This document shows positions 53,493 to 62,290 of a stretch of 64,000 bases of DNA, piece after piece. The DNA lies in assembly GCF_000931935.2 (NCBI RefSeq), contig NZ_AZAC01000001.1:124001-188000 (forward strand), in the 5' to 3' direction. The translations under genes were made by a program, and so were the position numbers. The stretch is from Dethiosulfatarculus sandiegensis. Lineage in GTDB: Bacteria > Desulfobacterota > Desulfarculia > Desulfarculales > Desulfarculaceae. Within the stretch, counting starts at the first letter, position 1. Every line of letters starts with the position of its first letter. The notes under the pieces were generated by a model. The model made no database searches. It had not been told where the DNA came from and saw nothing but the letters and a program-made list of their open reading frames with translations.

Positions 53493-54412
53493 AAAGTGAC
53501 AGCAGACTGGAAAAAGTCCTGGAGGCCGGTCATTTTGCGGTTACCGGAGAGTTGGGTCCGCCTCGCGGTTGCGACATAGAGGTGGTGCACAAAAAAGCCG
53601 GCTATCTCAAAGGCATAGTTGACGCGGTCAATATCACCGACAACCAGACCGCCATGGTGCGCATGTCTTCCTGGGCCACATCTTTGATTGCCAAGGAAAT
53701 GGGACTGGAGCCCAACTACCAGATGGTCTGCAGGGACAGGAACCGCCTGGCCATGCAGTCCGACATCCTGGGTGCGGCCGCCTTGGGCATCAACACCATG
53801 CTCTGCCTTTCCGGCGACCATCCCAAGTTCGGCGACCATCCCGAGGCCCATGGAGTCTTTGATATTGACTCCGTTCAGCTTCTTTCCATGGTCAAAAAAA
53901 TGCGGGACGAAGAGAAATTCCTGGGCGGCGCAGATCTGAAGGGCTCTCCCAAGATGTTTATCGGTGCGGCGGCCAACCCCTTTGGAGATCCCTTCGAATT
54001 GAGGGTGTTCCGCCTGGCTAAAAAGGTTGCCGCCGGAGCGGACTTTATCCAGACCCAGTGTATCTACAACATGGATAAGTTCCGTGAGTACATGAAGATG
54101 GCAGTGGATATGGGCTTGACTGAAAAAACCGCTGTTTTGGCGGGTGTCACCCCCTTGAAATCCGCCCCCATGGCCCGTTACATGGCCAACAAGGTTCCCG
54201 GTATGGATGTTCCGGATGATGTGGTGAAACGCATTTCCGGAGTGCCCAAGGAAAACGCGGCTGACGAAGGCATCAAGATGCTCTGTGAGCAGATTGAAGA
54301 GTTCAAGGAAATTCCTGGAGTGAAGGGCGTGCATATCATGGCCATCGAGTGGGAGCACAAGATGCCTGAAATTATGGAGCGCTCCGGGCTTTTGCCCCGC
54401 CCAGAAGTTTAG
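53489..54412 (+). CDS. metF: Methylenetetrahydrofolate reductase MetF
   Basis: Reduces methylene-THF to methyl-THF with FAD in the methyl branch of the Wood-Ljungdahl pathway. A 307-residue TIM barrel with catalytic Glu21 in GELGPPRG, VCRDRNRLAMQ, CLSGDHPKFGDHPEA and DFIQTQCIYNMDKF. The order hdrA-mvhD-metV-metF resembles the metVF-hdrABC-mvhD cluster of Moorella, except that hdrB and hdrC are absent here. Confidence 0.95.
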   Translation: MKSDSRLEKVLEAGHFAVTGELGPPRGCDIEVVHKKAGYLKGIVDAVNITDNQTAMVRMSSWATSLIAKEMGLEPNYQMVCRDRNRLAMQSDILGAAALGINTMLCLSGDHPKFGDHPEAHGVFDIDSVQLLSMVKKMRDEEKFLGGADLKGSPKMFIGAAANPFGDPFELRVFRLAKKVAAGADFIQTQCIYNMDKFREYMKMAVDMGLTEKTAVLAGVTPLKSAPMARYMANKVPGMDVPDDVVKRISGVPKENAADEGIKMLCEQIEEFKEIPGVKGVHIMAIEWEHKMPEIMERSGLLPRPEV

Positions 54413-54468
54413 AGAGTCGCCATAAGCCGGCAAAGAAAAAGTCCTACTCACTAACCAAGGAGGAGACA

Positions 54469-54855
54469 ATGGCCGATGCCAAGTACGTCCTTATTGTGGA
54501 CGATGATCCTGATCTGGTGGAGACAGTAGCCATTAATCTGGAGGCCAAGGGTTACAGAGTGGGCAAAGCTTATGACGGGGTGGAGGCCTTTGAGAGCATC
54601 AAGGCAGAGAAGCCCGACCTTTTGGTCTTGGACGTCATGATGCCGCGCAAAAACGGCTATGAACTCTGCGAGGAACTGAAACAGGATTCAAACTACAAAA
54701 ATATTCCCGTCGTGATGTTGACCGCAGTGGGTTCGGCAGTGAACTCAACTACCTATACACATCAGGATGGTATGCAGCTTTTGGCCGATGAATATTTGGC
54801 CAAACCGGTTGATATGGGCAAGCTGGCCGAGATGGTCGGAGACTTGATCGGCTGA
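54469..54855 (+). CDS. Single-domain response regulator (CheY-like)
   Basis: A 128-residue receiver with acidic pocket DDDPD (11-15), phosphoryl-acceptor Asp55 in LDVMMPRKNG, TAVGS and KPVD. No output domain. AAGGAGGAG precedes the ATG. It follows metF by 56 bases and could respond to the kinases encoded downstream. Confidence 0.93.
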   Translation: MADAKYVLIVDDDPDLVETVAINLEAKGYRVGKAYDGVEAFESIKAEKPDLLVLDVMMPRKNGYELCEELKQDSNYKNIPVVMLTAVGSAVNSTTYTHQDGMQLLADEYLAKPVDMGKLAEMVGDLIG

Positions 54856-54888
54856 AAGCCTTTTATCACCCCATCTGCGACCCGAAAA

Positions 54889-55131
54889 ATTTAAGGCCCG
54901 GAACGGTTCGCCCTTTTTGAGGGCGGGCCGTTCCGGCCCCTTATGTTTATGGGTGTTTTTGGCGGACTTACAAACAGGCCGCCCCAAGGATTAAAAGACT
55001 ACCGACTAAGTATTTGAAAAACCGAAGGGTTTTTCAAATTAAGACTTGTCAGGTCCGCATGCCGCCTATAAGTCGCGGCATGCGGCGCATACCGCCTGCA
55101 GTAAAAGGTAAATGCTTTTTGATTTACCTTT
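54889..55131 (+). other. Array of four hairpins between the response regulator and the ACT-like gene
   Basis: Hairpins: a long GC-rich one at 54895-54938, ATTTGAAAAACC/GGTTTTTCAAAT at 55012-55039, GCATGCCGC/GCGGCATGC at 55057-55083 and AAAGGTAAAT/ATTTACCTTT at 55104-55131, the last directly before the AAGGAGG of the next gene. The first probably terminates the metF/regulator transcript. Confidence 0.5.
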
Positions 55132-55141
55132 AAGGAGGTTA

Positions 55142-56152
55142 GTGTCTTTTGACATGTGGGGCCAGATGATAAGCGGGTTAAAACAATGCGGGGGCTTGCA
55201 TCTTTTAAGGTGGCCGCGTGATCCAAGTTACGCCCTTGCCGAACTCTTGGCCGATCTGGCCGCCCATCACATCAATATCGTTTTTGCCACCACGGCCTTT
55301 GACTCTTCATCATCCCAACAAGTTATTTTAGCCGTTCCTGCCCAGGCCGGGCCCTTGGCCCTTAAACTCGCTGCATTAAGGGCCCAGATGCTGGGGCTCA
55401 AAAGGCCTGTTTTGGAACGGGATGCCACCGCCTTGAACCTTTACCCCAGGGGGCGGGGACTCATGCTTCCGGCCAGGATCTGGCAGGTTTTAAAAAAGAA
55501 AAACGTCTTTCCCTTGGGGCTGGGCACCTCTCTGGCCGCCCTTACCCTGGTTTTACAGGAAGAACACTTGATGGAGGCCTTGGACACCTTGCCCCTGGCC
55601 CTGGGCCTGCCCAGCGGGGCTTCTCCGTCTGACGCAGGGCTTGAAAGCCCGTTGCCCGGGAAAGATAAAACAACCCCATCGCCCGAGATAAGCACCAGGT
55701 ATGCGGAAAAACCCATAATGGTGTATCACCTCGACCCGGAGACCGGAACCGCACTCCTCTCAGGGATCTGTGAAGAACCTTTGGATGCCTTTGCCTGTGT
55801 AAAAGGGGAGCTGACGGCCAGGACGGTGTTTTTCAGCGGATTCAAGGATAACGGTTGTTTCCGCTTTTTGGCCTGCGCTCCTTTTCAGGATCTGCATCTT
55901 CTGCAAAATGAGTTTAAGGATTCAGGCCTTTTGCCCGAGGAAAATCCCCAACCTGTTTCCCTGTTTCACCTGCAAGGGCCCCATTTCGGGGACAGGCCGG
56001 GAATTGCATCCACTGCCTTTGCCGCCCTGGAGCAGGTGGGGGTGCGGCCCCTGGCTTTTGCCGCAGTAATGCATTCTTTATTTTTGTTTATAAATCCGCA
56101 AAAAACATCCCATGCCCTTAAAGGGCTCTCCCATTATTTTTGCACTCCTTGA
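55142..56152 (+). CDS. Hypothetical protein with ACT-like domain
   Basis: A 336-residue protein not firmly recognised. Its C-terminal part (about 270-335; HFGDRPGIASTAFAALEQVG and a following HALKGLSHYF) resembles aspartokinase-type ACT domains, and a second ACT-like half seems present earlier (ELLADLAAHHINIVFATTAF). ACT domains bind amino acids or act as sensors. GTG at 55142 was chosen, three bases after AAGGAGG; an ATG at 55154 is possible. It precedes two kinase genes and may be a sensor partner. Confidence 0.5.
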   Translation: MSFDMWGQMISGLKQCGGLHLLRWPRDPSYALAELLADLAAHHINIVFATTAFDSSSSQQVILAVPAQAGPLALKLAALRAQMLGLKRPVLERDATALNLYPRGRGLMLPARIWQVLKKKNVFPLGLGTSLAALTLVLQEEHLMEALDTLPLALGLPSGASPSDAGLESPLPGKDKTTPSPEISTRYAEKPIMVYHLDPETGTALLSGICEEPLDAFACVKGELTARTVFFSGFKDNGCFRFLACAPFQDLHLLQNEFKDSGLLPEENPQPVSLFHLQGPHFGDRPGIASTAFAALEQVGVRPLAFAAVMHSLFLFINPQKTSHALKGLSHYFCTP

Positions 56153-56161
56153 GAGAAAAGC

Positions 56162-57706
56162 ATGACTGATGCCTTAAAATATCCTGTGCCTTCGGAAGCG
56201 GAATTTTATTTAAGTGTCTTTCAGTGTTTTCCATTTCCCACAGTAGTGCTTAAACCGGACATGCTGATCTGGGAAGTCAATACCAGCTTTTTAAAACGCT
56301 TTGGCATTGACCGAGAAGACGCGGTGGGCAAGCCCTGCTATGAGGTTTTCCACGGCAGGACCACTCCGTGCCCGGAGAGCTACTGCAATTTCAGACAGGC
56401 TTTTAACAGCGGGCTTGAATGCTGTATTTTGCATGAGTCAAAGGACAGGCTGGGCAAACCAATGATGGAAGAGGTGCGTCTTACTCCTTTGCTTGACAAA
56501 AAGGGGCATGTCTGGGGTGTGCTTGAATCCTTGAATGATGTTACCGAGGCCAAGCGCCTGCATGACATCCAGGTGGAGACCAATGAATTCTTGAACCGCC
56601 TTTTGGACTCCCTGGTGGGGGTGGTGGTGGCTGCGGACTTAAAAGGCAAGATTCTTTTTGTGAACAGGAGTGTGGAAAGGGTATTGGGTTTCAAGGTGGA
56701 AGAGCTGGTGGGCAAGCCACTTTGGAAGATTTCCACTGACGAAGAACTCAAAAAGGTGCGCAAGACCATGCAGGCCAACCAGGGCAGAGCCCTTATGATC
56801 CGCACCAAGGTGCGCACCAAAAGCGGAGAGGAGATACCGGGGCGCATAAATTCGGCCTTGGTTTACAGGGAAGGTAAACCAGTGGCCACAGTCGGTATTT
56901 TTACTGACTTGAGAGAGCAGATGAAAATGGAAGACGAGGTGGCCCAGGCCAGGATGCAGGTTTTGCAGTCAGACAAACTGGCAGGACTGGGGCGCATGGC
57001 CGCCGGCATTGCCCATGAACTCAATAATCCCCTGACCGGCATTACCATCATAGCCGAGCTGTTAAAAGAGTCCCTGGACCCTGAGAGCCCTGCTCAGGAT
57101 GATCTTTCAGGTATATTGGAAGATGCGGAAAGATGCCGCGAAATTGTAAAAGGGCTTCTGGATTACAGCCGCCAGAGCGACTTGAAGGTTAAGAACGTTG
57201 ATTTGAGCCAGGTGGTGGAGGACGCTTTTAACCTCATAAGGGATGATTCTATTTTTCTGAATGTGGAAGTGATACGCCATTACGCAAGAGAACCGCTTTT
57301 AATCCAGGGCGATCCCAAGCTGTTGCGGCAGGTTTTTATCAACCTTCTCATGAACGCGGTTGATGCCATGGAAGGTCACGGAAGGCTCACGGTCACAACC
57401 GTAATGGGTCCCGACGGCTGGCGGCATGCGGAAATTTCTGACACCGGTCCCGGGATTTCCATTGATTATGTAAACAAAATATTTGATCCTTTTTTTACGA
57501 CCAAGTCGGTGGGCAAGGGAACCGGTCTGGGACTCAGCGTTGTATTCGGGGTGCTGGAAAGGCATGGCGGCATGATTTCCGTAAAAGAGACCGGCCCCCA
57601 GGGAACCACCTTTTTGGTGCGCTTGCCGCCTGAGGCTCCGGATGAGTTCCTGGCTCTGATCCGGGAGATGGAGCCTGTCATTATGGAAGACGAGGAGATA
57701 TCGTGA
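56162..57706 (+). CDS. PAS-PAS sensor histidine kinase
   Basis: A 514-residue soluble kinase. PAS1 (about 12-130) contains a cysteine-rich loop (Cys59, Cys70, Cys75, Cys87, Cys88); PAS2 about 140-260; HisKA with His285 in GIAHELNNPLTG; HATPase with NLLMNAVDAM, DTGPGIS and GKGTGLGLSVV. No membrane segment, so it senses a cytoplasmic signal, perhaps redox through the PAS1 cysteines. It overlaps the next kinase by four bases (GTGA). Confidence 0.93.
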   Translation: MTDALKYPVPSEAEFYLSVFQCFPFPTVVLKPDMLIWEVNTSFLKRFGIDREDAVGKPCYEVFHGRTTPCPESYCNFRQAFNSGLECCILHESKDRLGKPMMEEVRLTPLLDKKGHVWGVLESLNDVTEAKRLHDIQVETNEFLNRLLDSLVGVVVAADLKGKILFVNRSVERVLGFKVEELVGKPLWKISTDEELKKVRKTMQANQGRALMIRTKVRTKSGEEIPGRINSALVYREGKPVATVGIFTDLREQMKMEDEVAQARMQVLQSDKLAGLGRMAAGIAHELNNPLTGITIIAELLKESLDPESPAQDDLSGILEDAERCREIVKGLLDYSRQSDLKVKNVDLSQVVEDAFNLIRDDSIFLNVEVIRHYAREPLLIQGDPKLLRQVFINLLMNAVDAMEGHGRLTVTTVMGPDGWRHAEISDTGPGISIDYVNKIFDPFFTTKSVGKGTGLGLSVVFGVLERHGGMISVKETGPQGTTFLVRLPPEAPDEFLALIREMEPVIMEDEEIS

Positions 57707-59145
57707 CCGCGGAAATCCCCTACCGAATACTCATCGTGGATGATGAAAAGCGTCTGCGCGATGCCTGCCGCAGGGTTTTGGAACCCCAGGGCTTTATTAT
57801 AACCGATGCCGAGGACGGCTTGGACGGGTTAAAGGCCATTGAAAAAGACCAGCCTGATCTGGCTTTGGTTGACCTGATGATGCCCAACATGGGCGGTATG
57901 GAGATGTTGGCCGAAGCGCGTAAAAAGCACCCGAATATGGCCTTTGTGGTGATTACCGGCTATGCCACCCTGGACAAGGCGGTGGAAGCCATGAAACAGG
58001 GTGCGGATGATTTTCTGGCCAAACCTTTCAAACCGCAGGATCTCAGGCTGGTGGTGGAAAAGGTGCTGAAAAGGGTTCGCACCTTAAAGGACATGGCCCT
58101 GGAAAAGAGCCGCAACCGGGTGTTGGTGGATAGCCTTACCAACGGGGTGCTTCTGGTGGATAAGGAGGGCTTGATTGCGGTGATGAACCCGGCCCTGCGT
58201 CGGCTTTCCACCTGGCAGGGGGATGATCCCCAGGGGCTAAGGCCTGACCAGGTGCTGGACTGCCCGGAGGTGAACCGGGCGTTGGATGCGGTCTTAAGCG
58301 GGGAAGAGATTGACTCTGACGGGATTACCTGCACGATATCATTAAATAATCAGGGGCCTCCCACCCATCTGCAAGTTACCTGCGCACCTTTCAGGGATGG
58401 CCGGGGGGTCCTTTTGGGCGCCATGGCCATTTTTGAGGATGTCACTGCCTGGATAAGCCTGGATCAATTGAAAAATGAATATGTATCCACTGTGGCCCAT
58501 GAGATAGCCAGTCCCTTAAGCTCGGTATTGAGCCAGTTGCAGACCCTGCAAAGAGGTCTGGCCGGAGAGCTGAATGAGAAACAGACCCACTTGATAGACC
58601 GGGCCGCGGCCAGGGTGGGAGGCATAGTAAAGCTTAGCAAGGAGCTCCTGGACCTGGCCAAAATAGAGGCCGGGGCCATGGGCGAAAAGGAAGAGATCAG
58701 TTTAGGCGAGCTGATCAGCGAGGCAGTGGATATTGTCTCGGTAAAGGCAGATGAAAAAGAACAGAAATTAAAGGCGGAGATTCCCCCGGATCTGCCTTCT
58801 GTTTTGGGAATAAGGCCTGCGGTGCTGGAGGTTTTCATCAACCTGTTGAGCAATGCGGTGCGCTACACCCCGGAAAAGGGAGATATTTCCGTGACCGCCC
58901 GAGCCTTGGAAAGCGGGGTGGAGACAGCCGTGAAGGATAACGGATTTGGCATACCGCCGGAAGATCATGAAAAGATTTTTGAGCGTTTTTACAGGGTGAA
59001 GGACGCTAACACCCGCATGATCGTGGGAACCGGACTGGGGCTGCCCATAGTGAAAAAGGTGGTGCGGGAGCATGGGGGCAATATTAAACTCGAGAGCGCT
59101 CCAGGTGAGGGCAGCACCTTTTATGTTTTTCTTCCCTTTACTTAG
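57703..59145 (+). CDS. REC-PAS histidine kinase
   Basis: A 480-residue kinase: receiver domain first (Asp57 in LVDLMMPNMGG; KPFKP), PAS (about 135-245), HisKA with His266 in AHEIASPLSS, and HATPase (NLLSNAVRYTPEKGD, DNGFGIPPED, GTGLGLPIVKK). The order receiver-before-kinase suggests it receives phosphate from the upstream kinase and passes it on. GTG start in the overlap. Confidence 0.93.
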   Translation: MTAEIPYRILIVDDEKRLRDACRRVLEPQGFIITDAEDGLDGLKAIEKDQPDLALVDLMMPNMGGMEMLAEARKKHPNMAFVVITGYATLDKAVEAMKQGADDFLAKPFKPQDLRLVVEKVLKRVRTLKDMALEKSRNRVLVDSLTNGVLLVDKEGLIAVMNPALRRLSTWQGDDPQGLRPDQVLDCPEVNRALDAVLSGEEIDSDGITCTISLNNQGPPTHLQVTCAPFRDGRGVLLGAMAIFEDVTAWISLDQLKNEYVSTVAHEIASPLSSVLSQLQTLQRGLAGELNEKQTHLIDRAAARVGGIVKLSKELLDLAKIEAGAMGEKEEISLGELISEAVDIVSVKADEKEQKLKAEIPPDLPSVLGIRPAVLEVFINLLSNAVRYTPEKGDISVTARALESGVETAVKDNGFGIPPEDHEKIFERFYRVKDANTRMIVGTGLGLPIVKKVVREHGGNIKLESAPGEGSTFYVFLPFT

Positions 59146-60067
59146 GCTCCTGACCGGATAAACCGGCTTCTTTTTGCCCGGAAAAAGTACGGGCAAAACA
59201 AGCCAGCTCATTTGTATTTAGCAATTGGTTGAATTCCCGGTAAGTCAAAGCCCGGACAAGAGGCCCCTGCGGGGTCCATACCTGGGGATCGCTGGCCTTG
59301 AAAACAACAGCCGAGGGCGCACCCAAGGCCCCGGCCAAGTGACTCACCCCACTGTCTGCTCCCAGGTAAAAACAGGCCCTGTACAGATAACCGGCCAGAG
59401 CGGGCAGGGTGGGGTTTTGTTTTATCCTGGCCTTGGTTTGGGCCAGGGCGAGGCGAATCTCCGCCACATAGGCCGGGTCTTCGGCCGGACCCAGGAGGAT
59501 AAGGCACTCAGGCCAGGTTTTTTCGAGTTCCAAAACGGTTTTCAACACTTCCCCACAGGAAAGGCGCTTTTTTCTGCCCCCGCTCCCCGGGGCCACCACC
59601 GGTCTGGGTTGGGGCAGGTTTTGGGGGAGGCAGCAGGGCGGAGCGAGGGCCTTGGTGGCGAGCCCTTTTTCTTTTAAGGCTTTTATCTGGAAAATAGAGC
59701 TGTTCTGTGGCCGGCCAAGTTCTGGACGGGTGGTTATGCGCCAGCACTCTTGGGGCATGACAGTATTTAGATGTTGTTCCAGTTCCGATCGGGGGTTTTG
59801 GGAAAAAATAACCGCCAAGTCATAATTTTTTAAAAAGGCATCTGTGGCTGAATGAGGCTTGGATAGAAAAAGGGGGGCAAATCTGCCGGATTCGCGATCC
59901 ATGATACATTCAGGAGCAAGGATCAGCCTGGCCCAGGATGGGTTGCCGAACAAACCTAGTCTTTTAGTGGTGCAGGCCAGGCGCAGCATGCCCAGGGCGG
60001 GCCAGCTGGTTATAAAGTCGCCTAATGCTCCAAAGTGAAATACTAAAATTGATTTAAACCTGGCCAT
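59138..60067 (-). CDS. GT9-family glycosyltransferase (ADP-heptose:LPS heptosyltransferase-like)
   Basis: A 309-residue protein with the family start ILVFHFGALGDFITSWPAL and the donor-binding segment LYRACFYLGADSGVSHLAGALGAPS followed by WTPQGP. Heptosyltransferases build LPS inner core in Gram-negative bacteria; the exact sugar is not shown. Its 3' end overlaps the kinase gene by eight bases on the other strand. Confidence 0.9.
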   Translation of the reverse strand: MARFKSILVFHFGALGDFITSWPALGMLRLACTTKRLGLFGNPSWARLILAPECIMDRESGRFAPLFLSKPHSATDAFLKNYDLAVIFSQNPRSELEQHLNTVMPQECWRITTRPELGRPQNSSIFQIKALKEKGLATKALAPPCCLPQNLPQPRPVVAPGSGGRKKRLSCGEVLKTVLELEKTWPECLILLGPAEDPAYVAEIRLALAQTKARIKQNPTLPALAGYLYRACFYLGADSGVSHLAGALGAPSAVVFKASDPQVWTPQGPLVRALTYREFNQLLNTNELACFARTFSGQKEAGLSGQEPK

Positions 60068-60299
60068 GGCCCGTTACCTTGAAACTCAATCCAAATACAG
60101 GATGAACCCTGCAAATGTAATGAGAGATAAGCGATCCTGCGATGCGGGTTTTTACTTGCGTGTTGCAATCTTGCCGACTAAAGGTATCTCCCAGCCTGTG
60201 CCTAACTTAAAAGCTGACGCTTAGCACCCCACAGGTTATATTGAATGGTGCTTTAGCGGTGTTTTGTCAACCCATTCCTGTTCAGGGGATTTGAGCTTC

Positions 60300-61166
60300 A
60301 TGAATTCATATCTCCTTAGCTTTCACCCCGCCCTGGAAGGGGATGAGAACCGGCTTTTGGACCCGGCACTGTCCCTGGGCCCTCTGGAAGAAAGATTGGT
60401 GGCAAATGCCGGGGTCGTGATATTGCCCCAAGTCTGTAGGCAGGATCTTTATTGCCTGGTCAAAAAATACCAGAAACCCTGTTTTCCCCGGCCCGGCCTG
60501 CAAATGCACCTGGACGGCAAGGTGGGCAATGCCGCCCTTTTTACGGCCCTTGATTTACCCCACCCTTTAACCTTGATCTTTTCCTCCTTGGATGAGGCGG
60601 TTAAACACTGGCAAAAAGGAGGGGTCATCGGGGCCGGTCTGACTCCCCCCCTGCTGGCCAAGGGCGCAGGCGGAGGAGAAGGCACCAATGTTTTTCTGGT
60701 GGGGTCGGTCCGGGAGCTTGAGGGCTTGAAAAATCGCCTGGACACCAGATGCGGCCATGGCCCTGATGGAATGGTGCTTCAGCAGTACGTTGAATGCGGG
60801 GCCAGGGATATAAGGGTGGTCTTTATTGGCGAGGTGCTGGATTGTTTTTGGCGGGTGGGCAAGCAAGGCGAATTCAGGTCCAACTTGAGCCAGGGGGGCA
60901 GGGTGGACCGGGTTTCTGAGCCGGGATGCCTGGCCAAGGCAACCGGGCTGGCCAAAAGGCTCAGGCAGAGGACAGGGCTGGACCTGGCCGCCGTGGACCT
61001 GATTTTGGACCCGGATCAGAACCCCCTGCTTTTGGAAATAAATCCCTACTTCGGACGCAAGGCCCTGGGCGGAGGGAATAGTTATTTAAGGCTTTTGCTT
61101 CAAGGCGCCAGGAACTGGCTTGAAAAACAGGGTGTGGAGCCCGAACGCCTTAATCTGGCCTGCTAG
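60300..61166 (+). CDS. RimK-like ATP-grasp protein
   Basis: A 288-residue ATP-grasp enzyme. Core features: LLAKGAGGGEGTNVFLV (nucleotide-binding glycine-rich strand), VLQQYVECGARDIRVVFIG, FRSNLSQGG and LLLEINPYFGRKALGG, as in RimK-type glutamate or amino-acid ligases. Substrate unknown. The ATG at 60300 was taken; a 12-codon longer reading from 60264 adds an unlikely cysteine-containing start. The 232 bases upstream hold nothing recognisable. Confidence 0.82.
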   Translation: MNSYLLSFHPALEGDENRLLDPALSLGPLEERLVANAGVVILPQVCRQDLYCLVKKYQKPCFPRPGLQMHLDGKVGNAALFTALDLPHPLTLIFSSLDEAVKHWQKGGVIGAGLTPPLLAKGAGGGEGTNVFLVGSVRELEGLKNRLDTRCGHGPDGMVLQQYVECGARDIRVVFIGEVLDCFWRVGKQGEFRSNLSQGGRVDRVSEPGCLAKATGLAKRLRQRTGLDLAAVDLILDPDQNPLLLEINPYFGRKALGGGNSYLRLLLQGARNWLEKQGVEPERLNLAC

Positions 61167-61188
61167 GTAACCACTTGAAAACCCCGGT

Positions 61189-61752
61189 TTAAAATTCAAT
61201 GCCCTTTCTGGCATCCTGGCCCTGGTTGTAAGGGTGTTTTCTCATTACAAATTCAGTGGCATAGTCAGCCTGTTCCAGTATTTCCGCCGGTGTGTCCGCT
61301 CCCGAGAGAACCAGTTCGCATCTGCCCCGGCAAAGAGAAATAAGTTCAAGAACGTGCCTGGGCTCCAGGATACTGAAAAGAAGGGTGTTGAGGATTTCAT
61401 CCAGGATAAGCACGTCGCAGCCGGCCTGAACGGCATCTCGGGCCATTTCGAGGGCCTTGCGGGCATGCTCTATATGCACAGGTCCGGGCCCGCTTTTACT
61501 GATAAAGGGATGCTTGCCCGGGCACTGGTAGCTTATGTTGGGCAACAGGGCGAAACTGTTGGTTTCGCTTGAACCGCCCTCTTTCATGAACTGGACCCAA
61601 TGCACCTTGTAGCCTGCGCCTGCCGCTCTCACCGCAAGGCCGACGCACCTGGAGGTTTTACCCACACCCTGCCCATAGCAAAGATGAACCAGACCCGTTC
61701 CTTTGATGCTTTTTCCTTGATCGCCTTTTTCCGGGTACAGGTTCATTTCCAT
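61189..61752 (-). CDS. cobO: Cob(I)alamin adenosyltransferase, CobO/BtuR type
   Basis: Forms adenosylcobalamin from cob(I)alamin and ATP. A 187-residue protein with the P-loop HLCYGQGVGKTSR (about 23-35), VHWVQFMKEGG and the aspartate-rich strand VLILDEILN. GGGGGAAAG precedes the ATG. The window also holds a cobalamin riboswitch and a methylene-THF reductase cluster that feeds a corrinoid-dependent pathway, so adenosylcobalamin supply fits the context. Confidence 0.93.
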   Translation of the reverse strand: MEMNLYPEKGDQGKSIKGTGLVHLCYGQGVGKTSRCVGLAVRAAGAGYKVHWVQFMKEGGSSETNSFALLPNISYQCPGKHPFISKSGPGPVHIEHARKALEMARDAVQAGCDVLILDEILNTLLFSILEPRHVLELISLCRGRCELVLSGADTPAEILEQADYATEFVMRKHPYNQGQDARKGIEF

Positions 61753-61834
61753 CTTTTTTGCTTTCCCCCTTGTTCGGGCATGTGAATGTTGTGAATTCTT
61801 AGCAAATACAAACTGCCGGCGCGTCCCCTTGGAG

Positions 61835-62269
61835 TCAGCGCACCACCAGGCAGGAGCAGGGAGCGTTGCGGCTTACCCTTTCAGCCACGGAGCCCAAAAC
61901 ATAGAGCCCCACTCCCTCGAGTCCCTCCGAGCCCAGTATCACAAGGTCGTTTTCATTTTTTTTGATGTGTTCCAGTATCTCCACCATGGGATGGCCCCGC
62001 CTGAGAGCCAGGTTGAATTCATAGCCGCAGGCTTTGGGGCGATAATTCTCTTCCACAAAATCAGTGATTCTTTGAGCGATCTCCGGAAACGGGGTTTTTT
62101 TATGGGGCTTGATATGGTTCCCCGGCAAAAGAGGAGTATTAGGGACTACAACATGTAAAAGAGTCAGGCGCGCATCTTCCCTTTGGGCCAGGGCCAAAGC
62201 CTTGTCAAAGGCCGTCTCGGACCGTCCGGAAAAGTCTGTGCAGCAAAGGATATTGCCGAATATTGTCAC
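61835..62269 (-). CDS. UspA-family universal stress protein
   Basis: A 144-residue protein with the Usp start ILCCTDFSGRSETAFDKAL, TLLHVV, and the C-terminal nucleotide-binding pattern LVILGSEGLEGVGLYVLGSVAERVSRNAPCSCLVV. ATP-binding type judged from the G-x2-G-x9-G(S) layout. GTG start with AGAGG upstream. Confidence 0.93.
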   Translation of the reverse strand: MTIFGNILCCTDFSGRSETAFDKALALAQREDARLTLLHVVVPNTPLLPGNHIKPHKKTPFPEIAQRITDFVEENYRPKACGYEFNLALRRGHPMVEILEHIKKNENDLVILGSEGLEGVGLYVLGSVAERVSRNAPCSCLVVR

Positions 62270-62290
62270 TTTTTCGCCTCTTTCCTTTTT

